NCBI RefSeq assembly: GCF_050971785.1
Contig: NZ_JBPCCU010000006.1
Coordinates: forward strand, 248,001 to 312,000
DNA from: Actinomadura_E scrupuli
GTDB taxonomy: Bacteria > Actinomycetota > Actinomycetes > Streptosporangiales > Streptosporangiaceae
DNA: 64,000 nt
Direction of reading: 5' to 3'
The notes beneath the pieces were generated by a model, which worked only from the letters and a program-made list of their open reading frames with translations, searched no databases and was not told the origin of the DNA. Positions 18,027 to 24,987 of the stretch are shown here, piece after piece (positions within the stretch are counted from its first letter, which is position 1; each line of letters starts with the position of its first letter). Made by a program: the position numbers and the translations under genes.

Positions 18027-18790
18027 CCGCGAAGACCGCGCCCGCGCTGGCCGCTGACCTGGACAGCGGGCTCCGCCGCCTCAAACTCGGCACCATGCGG
18101 CGTCTGGCACCCGAGCTGATGGTCACCGCGAAGACCCAGCGGTGGTCGCCCGAGGAGTTCCTGCGGACCCTGCTCGACGCCGAACTCGCCTCACGGGACG
18201 AATCGAACACCCGCACCCGGATGAAAGCCGCCGCGTTGCCCGTCATCAAAACGATCGAGGAGTTCGACGTGAGCGCGTCCTCGATCCCCAAAGCAACGTT
18301 CGACTACCTCGCCTCGCTGGAGTGGATCCGGGATGCGAGAACTACTGCGCGGTCGGCCCAGCCGGGACCGGGAAATCCCACAGCCTGGTCGCGTTCGGCG
18401 TCGCCGCCGTCCAGCAGGGCTACCGAGTCCGCTACTTCACCGCCGCCGACCTCATCGAGACCCTCTACCGGGGCCTGGCCGACAACTCCGTCGGCCGCGT
18501 CACCGAGACCATCCTGCGCGCCGACCTCGTCGTCGTCGACGAAGTAGGGTTCGCGCCCCTGGACGACACCGGCGCCCAACTGCTGTTCCGGCTCGTCGCC
18601 GCCGCCTATGAGAACCGGGCCCTCGGCATCGGCTCACACTGGCCCTTCGACCAATGGGGCCGGTTCCTACCCGAACACACCACCGCCGTCAGCCTCCTCG
18701 ACCGGCTCCTGCACCACAGCCTCGTCGTGGTCACCGAAGGCGAGTCCTTCCGCATGCGCCAAGCTCGCGCGCCGACTCGCCAGGTACGGA
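18023..18790 (+). pseudogene. istB: IS21-family helper ATPase IstB, frameshifted
   Basis: ATG 18023 overlaps the istA stop. The first ~103 codons read MTAKTAPALAADLDSGLRRLKLGTMRRLAPELM... DYLASLEWIR; homology then continues in another frame (ENYCAVGPAGTGKSHSLVAFGVAA, Walker A; ADLVVVDEVGF, Walker B; ENRALGIGSHWPFDQWGRFLP). The break lies at about 18327-18340. The C-terminal end (SFRMRQAR) is followed by unrelated sequence. IstB helps IstA in target capture; here it cannot be made intact. Confidence 0.85.
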
Positions 18791-19043
18791 GACAGCCCCG
18801 CCGATGGAAGTCGCGACACGCCGATCCCAATGAAACCTCGTGCCGAGCAGGCTATTCCAGACACTTAGCGAACCTCCGTTGATTCGCTCTAGAAACCGGA
18901 ACTCAAAGTACGCTGCGGCATCGGAAAGCATGAGCTGATGTCCACGGGAATCGCTTATGACGCAGACGCGCACATCGCCGGTCGGCGAGTTGAACGAGCC
19001 CCCGCTGTCGCGGAGCAAGATATGTAAAAGGGGACCCTTGATG

Positions 19044-19145
19044 TTCTGGACCGGGCGCGGTCCAGAATGCAAACTGTCCGTCTACACCGCCACCCGGTTC
19101 GGGTTGGTGGCGGTGTCGACGGACAGTTTGGACCGGGCGCGGTCC
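19044..19145. other. oriT: oriT candidate: 25-bp hairpin bracketed by 16-bp palindromic direct repeats
   Basis: GGACCGGGCGCGGTCC occurs at 19048-19063 and 19130-19145; each copy is a palindrome, and the first extends to 10-bp arms (19044-19067). Between them lies an inverted repeat with 25-base arms (19070-19094 and 19106-19130, one mismatch) and an 11-base loop. The structure ends 18 bases before the mobC start and ~570 before the relaxase, where oriT normally lies. Nic position cannot be read off. A terminator is less likely, given the flanking direct repeats. Confidence 0.65.
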
Positions 19146-19162
19146 GTGGGGAGGTCTTCGAG

Positions 19163-19588
19163 ATGGGTACACCACCGGGCAGCGAGAACCCGTCGGCGAG
19201 GGCAGGGAAGCGGCGGCGGCGGTCGCATCTGCCGTCGCCGCGTGACCGCCTGCTGAAGGTGCGGTTGTCGGAGCAGGAGTACAGGTTGCTGTCGGCCGCC
19301 GCGCAGCGTGAGGGGCTGGCGAACGGTGCCTACGCTGCGCAGATGGTGCTCGCTGCCGCCCGTCACATCAACGCCCCGCAGCACGCGGTGTTACGCGAGG
19401 TCCTGGCGGCACTGATGTCCGCGGCCGGTCAGGTCCGGCGTATCGGCGTCAACCTCAACCAGGCGGTGGCGGCCACGCATTCGACCGGTGAACTGTCGGC
19501 GGTGCTGGGGTTTTATGCCGAGGCCGCCCATCGCACCATCCGCAGGATGGACGATATCGCCGATGATATTCGAAGGCTACTTCCCTGA
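19163..19588 (+). CDS. mobC: MobC-like relaxosome accessory protein
   Basis: 141 residues from ATG 19163 with GGGAGG upstream; the longer frame reads into the hairpin. A basic N-terminus (AGKRRRRSHLPSPRD) is followed by a ribbon-helix-helix-like segment (LLKVRLSEQEYRLLSAAAQREGLANGAYAAQMVL) and the MobC signature AAGQVRRIGVNLNQAVAATHSTGE. These proteins bind oriT and help the relaxase open the DNA. It directly precedes the relaxase gene (127-base gap) in the same direction. Confidence 0.85.
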   Translation: MGTPPGSENPSARAGKRRRRSHLPSPRDRLLKVRLSEQEYRLLSAAAQREGLANGAYAAQMVLAAARHINAPQHAVLREVLAALMSAAGQVRRIGVNLNQAVAATHSTGELSAVLGFYAEAAHRTIRRMDDIADDIRRLLP

Positions 19589-19715
19589 GCCACGGATCCT
19601 CACTCCGCATGGACCACATGTCATTACCTGGTATCCACGACGACCGGCTGATATCCGATAATGGCTCCGCAGTGCCGTTCTCGTCACGGCCCGCAATGGA
19701 CTGCGGGGGCGCCTG

Positions 19716-21554
19716 GTGATCGGGAAGGCCAAACGGGGAACCAGAGTGCAGGGGCTGATCCGTTACCTGTTCGGACCGGGCAGATACCAGGAGCACAGGA
19801 ATCCGCACATCGTGGCGGGGTTCTGGGATCCCGCCGAACTGGAGCCACCCTTGCGCGGTGACGGTACCCGCGACTTCCGGTATCTCGATTCCCTGCTGAC
19901 CCAGCCGCTGGCGCTGCTCGGTGAGCGGAACTACCGCAAGCCCGTGTGGCATCTGCCCCTCAGAACCGCCCCGGAGGACCCGGTGCTGACCGATGAACAG
20001 TGGGCGCAGGTCGCTGAAGAGATCATGGCCAGGACCGGGCTGGCCCCACCCGGCGATGACGGCGGCGTCCGGTGGATCGCAGTACGACACGCGCAGGACC
20101 ACATCCACATCGTCGCCACCCTCGCCCGCACCGACGGGGACCTCCCGGACGTATGGCGTGATGCTTATCCGATCCGGGAGGCCTGCCGCGCCATGGAGGA
20201 CCGGTTGGGGTTGCGGCGGACGGCTCCGGCGGATCGGACCGCCGCCCGCCGTCCGCACCGCGGGGAGAGCGAGAAGGCCAGGCGGCAGGGGCGGGCGCAG
20301 GAGTCCCGGATCGTGTTGCGCCGCCAAGTCCTCACCGCTGCCGGGGGCGCCCGCAACGAGGCGGAGTTCTTCGAACGTCTGGCGACCGATCACGTACTGG
20401 TCCGCAAACGAATCGGAGAGGCGGGTGAGGTCACTGGGTACGCGGTCGCGGTGCCCGGTGACCTCAACAAGGCCGGGGAGCCGGTCTGGTTCGGCGGATA
20501 CCAACTTGCCGCGGACCTGACCCTGCCCAAATTACGGCGCCGGTGGACACCCGCTCCGGGTTCTGGTCCGGGCTCGGCGGATTACTCTCCGGTATCCGGG
20601 CGGCATCTGTCCGCATCGACCGCACGAGCTGTCCTGCGGAGAACCATCCGCCAGGTCGCGGATCGGTCCCGGAGCGCGGAGGAGTTCTTCGACCACCTCG
20701 ACCGCGCCGGGCTCCTGGTCCGCCGGCGGTTCAGCGAGCACACCCCCGACCAGGTCACCGGGTACGCCGTCACCCTGCCCGGCCATACCGGGGCTGATGG
20801 CCAGCCGCGGTGGTACAAGGGCGGGAGCCTGGCGGAGGAGCTGTCCTGGCCTCACCTGCACCACCGCTGGAACACTGCCACCGGCGAGGGTAGGCGGTAC
20901 GAACCCACGCAGCCGGACTTCACCCACGAGGAACGCCAGGCGTTCTACAACGACGCGGCCGGCGCCGCCGCCTACGCCACCGCCCAGCTACGCCGCTACC
21001 TCGCGTTCAACCCGCACGCCGCCCAGGACGCCTGCTGGGCCGCCTCTGACACCCTGCACGTCGCCGCCAGAGCACTCCGCAACCCGCACCTGCGCAAAGC
21101 AGCGGACGCCTACGACCGGGCCGCCCGCGCACCCTACGGACGGATCCCGAAACCGACCCCTGCCGGGAACGGGCTACGCACCGCCGCCCGCCTCATGGCC
21201 ATGGCCGGACTCATCGGCGACCAGAACACCGTCGCGATCCTGATGCTGGTCACCAACCTCATCACCCTCATCGACACCATCGCCCAACTCCGCCAAACCC
21301 AGCAACGCGCCGCCCAGGCCACCGCAGCCCGGACCGCCGCAGACCACCTCCGGAACGCCCGGCCACAACGGGAGCAGGCACCACACCGGCTTCCCGAGAC
21401 CCGCCGGGAACCCACCCCCTACGAGCTGGCCATGGCAAACTTCCCCACCCCCTGGGCGCCAACGATGCCGAGCGGGCCGGGAGCCGTACCGGGGGATAGT
21501 CCGTATCGACCCCGCCCCGGAGCCGGTCCTTCCCGGACCCGGCCAGCTCGCTGA
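19716..21554 (+). CDS. Relaxase / mobilization nuclease (MobA/VirD2-like, actinobacterial)
   Basis: 612 residues from GTG 19716; the N-terminus MIGKAKRGTRVQGLIRYLFGPGRYQEHRNPHIVAG fits the family start. Tyr17 in LIRYLFG is the likely nicking residue. The metal-binding motif is RHAQDHIHIVATL (His125, His129, His131). After the nuclease (to ~170) come two repeated modules (~205-270 and ~310-385: RTIRQVADRSRSAEEFFDHLDRAGLLVRRRF and a similar earlier copy, each ending in a W-x-GGxxLA-type strand). A hydrophobic segment near 500 (ILMLVTNLITLIDTI) and a Pro/Arg-rich tail follow. It should nick at oriT and pilot the strand; the transfer channel must come from elsewhere. Confidence 0.9.
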   Translation: MIGKAKRGTRVQGLIRYLFGPGRYQEHRNPHIVAGFWDPAELEPPLRGDGTRDFRYLDSLLTQPLALLGERNYRKPVWHLPLRTAPEDPVLTDEQWAQVAEEIMARTGLAPPGDDGGVRWIAVRHAQDHIHIVATLARTDGDLPDVWRDAYPIREACRAMEDRLGLRRTAPADRTAARRPHRGESEKARRQGRAQESRIVLRRQVLTAAGGARNEAEFFERLATDHVLVRKRIGEAGEVTGYAVAVPGDLNKAGEPVWFGGYQLAADLTLPKLRRRWTPAPGSGPGSADYSPVSGRHLSASTARAVLRRTIRQVADRSRSAEEFFDHLDRAGLLVRRRFSEHTPDQVTGYAVTLPGHTGADGQPRWYKGGSLAEELSWPHLHHRWNTATGEGRRYEPTQPDFTHEERQAFYNDAAGAAAYATAQLRRYLAFNPHAAQDACWAASDTLHVAARALRNPHLRKAADAYDRAARAPYGRIPKPTPAGNGLRTAARLMAMAGLIGDQNTVAILMLVTNLITLIDTIAQLRQTQQRAAQATAARTAADHLRNARPQREQAPHRLPETRREPTPYELAMANFPTPWAPTMPSGPGAVPGDSPYRPRPGAGPSRTRPAR

Positions 21555-21621
21555 GGGCGCTCCGGGGGCAGGAAACGATATTCGCGAACGCGCTGGATGA
21601 CCCACGGTTACCGGTTGCTGA

Positions 21622-21867
21622 TCAGTCGGCAAGGAGGGCGTGCTTCATGAGCCCGGCCACCGCGGCGACCCACAGATCGTTTCGGCCCCATACCTGCGGA
21701 TCGAGGGACTGCAGACGATCGGCCAGCCTCTGTACGGCCTCGGCTGGCGCCGGCTCGATACCGTAGCCGTCCATGTGATCCCGGTAGGCCAGCAGGCAGG
21801 CCGCGACATCCGCAAAGGATCGGCGCCCCCACAGGGACCGTCCGGCCCGCTGGCTTGCCGAGTCCAC
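21622..21867 (-). CDS. Small helical protein of unknown function
   Basis: 81 residues from GTG 21867. The sequence reads like a real protein (FADVAACLLAYRDHMDGYGIEPAPAEAVQRLADRLQSLDPQVWGRNDLWVAAVAGLMKHALLAD) with GC-rich third positions; the frame is closed just upstream. It lies tail to tail with the relaxase gene. No family recognised. Confidence 0.5.
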   Translation of the reverse strand: MDSASQRAGRSLWGRRSFADVAACLLAYRDHMDGYGIEPAPAEAVQRLADRLQSLDPQVWGRNDLWVAAVAGLMKHALLAD

Positions 21868-22174
21868 TGACGTACAAAGTCATCCGGGCTGAGTGGCTCA
21901 CCGATCCGTTGCCTCTGCCCTGCCCTGCGTAAATGTACTTCCGAACGGCTGGCCCATACCTGAATGTTAGAAGATCGTGCGTTTGCCCGGCGGACGGCAG
22001 CTCCGCCACCGAGGGCTACGGGCGCTGAGGAAATCGATCGCTTCCCTGATGTCGGGCGGCTACCGTCGCTGCGTGTTCGCCACAGCCTTTTAGACCGCGA
22101 GACCTTCCGCGGAGGATTCGATCACTGGCGAGGGCATCATCCCCTCCCGTACGGAAGGAAGGAGGATGAATGGC

Positions 22175-22706
22175 ATGGACAGCGAACTCTGGGCATCGCT
22201 GCCCGGTCCGCTGCGGACCCGCATCGACGAACTGGTGATAGCCGATCGCTGGTTCGAAGCCGTCAAGGTGCTGTGGATGTCCGGAGTGGAGCCACGGCCC
22301 GGTCTAAACGACTGCAAGGGGCTGATCGCCTACCGGTACCGCGAACTGGGCGATCGTGTTGAGCGCGCACCGGAACCTGCTCGGGATCTAGCGACGCTGA
22401 TTTCCCAGGTGAACGCGCTTCCTCGGCGCCCCGGCCGCGATCGAGGCGCTGTGGGACGGCGACTCCCGCGGCTGGTGCGTCGTCCTTCTCGCCGTCATGA
22501 CCGACCCACCGGCTGAAACGACCCTGGCCATCATCCGGCGCGGCGACGACCTGCGCCTGTTCAACGGCCAGGTGCCGCTCTGGCCGGAAGCACAAGAGGC
22601 CATGGCGACCGGCACCGCACTGGCGCAGCATTTCGGGCTGCCGTTCCACTTCGCAAGCCCTGTTTCACCGGAGATCGACGCCCCACGCTGGCACGATGTT
22701 GAATGA
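22175..22706 (+). pseudogene. Hypothetical protein split by a frameshift
   Basis: AAGGAGG is followed by ATG 22166 and, better spaced, ATG 22175. The first frame gives MDSELWASLPGPLRTRIDELVIADRWFEAVKVLWMSG...DLATLISQVN and then degenerates to arginine-rich sequence. The following frame, which has no usable start before 22497, reads FLGAPAAIEALWDGDSRGWCVVLLAVMTDPPAETTLAIIRRGDDLRLF...DAPRWHDVE. A single-base frameshift at about 22410-22435 would join them into one ~175-residue protein. Family unknown. Confidence 0.6.
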
Positions 22707-22936
22707 AGTATCTGCCGGGCCCGTCAGGGAGGCGCCGTATCCGCAACTCGGCCCCAGCCCCGATGCGCTTGTATCGCGGGCCGTGGGCGGGACGGTTACT
22801 TGGCACCGGGCGCCAGGTAGATCCAACCCTCAAGTTTGGATTGCTTCACCTGAACCCGTACCGCCGATAGAGGTCGGGATCTGGATGCTGACTTTAGGAT
22901 CACTTCCTGCCGGTCACGGGGCTTCCCGCTCAGACT

Positions 22937-23863
22937 TCACTGTCTGGGGCTACCCAGCACGGCGTTGAGCAGCTCGTCTGAGTCGGCCGACACGAGAAAC
23001 TGTTCGATGCGGTGGGCAGATGGTGGTAGGTAGGGGCGGTATTCGGCGACGGACAGCATGAAGGTCCAGGCCTTAAGGCGATCGGCGTTCAAGAATTCGT
23101 GGCCTTGCAGTTCACCGAGGCGGTCTTCGGTGGTGGCGGGGCCGTCTTGAATGGCCACCCAGAGGGCGGCTTCGGCGTTGAGGTCGCCGGTCGCGCCGAG
23201 GGGGTCGATGGCGAACCAGTCGTCGGGTCCGCGCAGGATGTTCTTGGCTTGCAGGTCGGCGTGCAGGACGTGTCGCGTGGTCGTGGTGCGCAGCAGGGCG
23301 TCGAGGACGCGTTCGGCGTCTTTGATGGAGGCGATGTCATTGGCGTAGCGGGGGTCGGCGAAGCGTTCCCGAGCCCATTCCAGCCTCATCTCCGCGATCT
23401 CGGCCATGTCCTTCAACCGGGGGCCGGCCGGGAGCCCGGGGTGGTGCAGCCGGTGCAGGAGGTCGCCGAATTTCCGGCTGTCGTCGGGTCCGTTGGTGGC
23501 CCAAGCGGTGGTGCCCGGCAGGATCCTGGTCATCAGGAACACCCCGGAGCCGTTCGCTTGCTCCAGAATTCTCGGAGTGGCTCCGGAGCCGTCCCATCGC
23601 TGGAGCTGGCGCAGCTCGGAGAGCCCTGAAGGCTCATCCACCGGGATCTTGAGTACGGCCGGTACGCCGTCGGAGGTGGTGCAGAAGACACAGCAGGACA
23701 TGGCTCCGCCTTCAGCGATGTTCTCCACCTCCAGGCCCCACCGGCCGGCGTACAACCGGATCCGCTGCGGTAGCGCGGCCAGCCACGCGCGTCCGTCGTC
23801 CTCACCGCGCAGGAAGATGATGGCCTTGACCAGGCTCTCGGGGATCTCGGGAACGTTCGTCAC
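22937..23863 (-). CDS. Aminoglycoside/hydroxyurea-type phosphotransferase (APH/StrB-like kinase)
   Basis: 308 residues from GTG 23863, which overlaps the stop of the upstream aminotransferase as GTGA. Kinase-fold signs: VPAVLKIPVDEPSGLSEL (nucleotide-lobe lysine), GVFLMTRILPGTTAW, the catalytic loop HVLHADLQAKNIL (HxDxxxxN) and FAIDPLG in place of the metal-binding DxD. The pattern GDLLHRLHHPGLP and IDPLGATGDLNAEAALW fits APH(6)/StrB-type antibiotic kinases. Third and last gene of a tightly coupled operon with a STAND ATPase and an aminotransferase. Drug resistance is possible, but context points to a dedicated substrate. Confidence 0.8.
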   Translation of the reverse strand: MTNVPEIPESLVKAIIFLRGEDDGRAWLAALPQRIRLYAGRWGLEVENIAEGGAMSCCVFCTTSDGVPAVLKIPVDEPSGLSELRQLQRWDGSGATPRILEQANGSGVFLMTRILPGTTAWATNGPDDSRKFGDLLHRLHHPGLPAGPRLKDMAEIAEMRLEWARERFADPRYANDIASIKDAERVLDALLRTTTTRHVLHADLQAKNILRGPDDWFAIDPLGATGDLNAEAALWVAIQDGPATTEDRLGELQGHEFLNADRLKAWTFMLSVAEYRPYLPPSAHRIEQFLVSADSDELLNAVLGSPRQ

Positions 23864-24987
23864 CTGAGAACCCCCCTGAGCTGCGCAGCAATAGCCTCGA
23901 TATCGGTCATGTCGTTGTAGACGTGGGTCGCGATCCGCAGGATGCATTCCCCATCGGCCCCGGGCCCGACCCACGCGCGGATGCCGGCCAGGCCCAGTGT
24001 TTCTTTGACCTGGGCGACGGTCGCACCGGCCAGGATGAACCCCCGCATCCTCGGTGGCGCGTAGCGCGGCGCGGCGGTCGGCCGCGCCCCCGCTTCGGTC
24101 ATCAGCTCCGTCGCCGCATCGGCCAGGTGCCGGCATTCCTGCCAAGCCCCTTGCTGATCCCAGGTCGCCCACTGGTCGATGGCGACGGGCATGGACAGCC
24201 GGGGTACGGGATCGAAGGTTCCCGGCCAGGAGAATCGTTCGACCAGGTCCATGGAGTCCCAGGTCAGCGACACCTCAGCAGGCCGTACGAGATCGACGAG
24301 ATCGGCCGCGAGCCAGAGAAAGCCGACCGATCGGGGGACGGGCAACCACTTGTGGACGGTGCCGAACACAGCGTCCGCACCCCACCCGTCAGGATCAACC
24401 GGTACATGCCCTGGCCCGTGGGCGGCGTCCACGACCAACCGGCCCCCACGCCCGTGCGTCCACGCAGCCAGTTCCGAGAGCGGGAAATGCACGGAGGACG
24501 AGGACGAGACCAGACTCGTCTGCATGTACGCCACCTCACCCGGCACCATCGCCTCAAGCTGCGCGATCAGCTGATCCGGGCCGTCGAACGGCAACTGCAC
24601 CGGAACCCGGATGATGTTCGCCCCGACACGCTCACAGGCGCGGTCCCACGCCCGCAGGATCGAGGAGTACTCGGTCTCGAACACGACCACCGTCGAGCCC
24701 GCCGGCAGGGGTACCGAGTCGATGATCGCGGCGGCGCCCGAGGTGGCGTTGGCGCACAAGGTCATCGCCGCCGGATTCAAGTCCAGGACGCCGGCGAGTG
24801 CCGCTGTCTGTTCGCGGAGCCGTTCGGTGAGCTGTGCGCCGAGGAACCAGGTGGGGTCGGACTCGATCTCCCGCCGGATCTGCTCGGCAGCGATGAGAAC
24901 GCGGCGGGAGGCGATGCCGTACGAGGCGTGGTTGAGCAGCACGAGACCAGGAGCCAGCAGAAAATCGTCCTGCGCAGCGTCCTTCAC
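23860..24987 (-). CDS. Class V aminotransferase (isopenicillin-N-epimerase / cysteine-desulfurase fold)
   Basis: 375 residues from ATG 24987, overlapping the end of the STAND ATPase by four bases. PLP-enzyme features: LNHASYGIASRRVL (N-terminal anchor), NATSGAAAIID, VDAAHGPGHVPVD (Asp contacting the pyridine nitrogen), and the Schiff-base Lys in FGTVHKWLPVP. It lacks the conserved active-site Cys loop of cysteine desulfurases, so it is closer to isopenicillin N epimerase or a racemase/lyase. Reaction unknown. Confidence 0.85.
   Translation of the reverse strand: MKDAAQDDFLLAPGLVLLNHASYGIASRRVLIAAEQIRREIESDPTWFLGAQLTERLREQTAALAGVLDLNPAAMTLCANATSGAAAIIDSVPLPAGSTVVVFETEYSSILRAWDRACERVGANIIRVPVQLPFDGPDQLIAQLEAMVPGEVAYMQTSLVSSSSSVHFPLSELAAWTHGRGGRLVVDAAHGPGHVPVDPDGWGADAVFGTVHKWLPVPRSVGFLWLAADLVDLVRPAEVSLTWDSMDLVERFSWPGTFDPVPRLSMPVAIDQWATWDQQGAWQECRHLADAATELMTEAGARPTAAPRYAPPRMRGFILAGATVAQVKETLGLAGIRAWVGPGADGECILRIATHVYNDMTDIEAIAAQLRGVLR

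Larger units (their letters stand above)
17757..18790 (+). mobile_element. Degenerate IS21-family insertion sequence
   Basis: Contains only the tail of istA and a frameshifted istB. I could not identify terminal inverted repeats, so the outer limits are those of recognisable coding remnants. Confidence 0.7.

Noticed and set aside
22937..23863. Naming the kinase as an antibiotic-resistance gene (strB/aph(6))
   Set aside because: The fold matches, but operon coupling to a STAND ATPase and a PLP enzyme makes substrate assignment unsafe.
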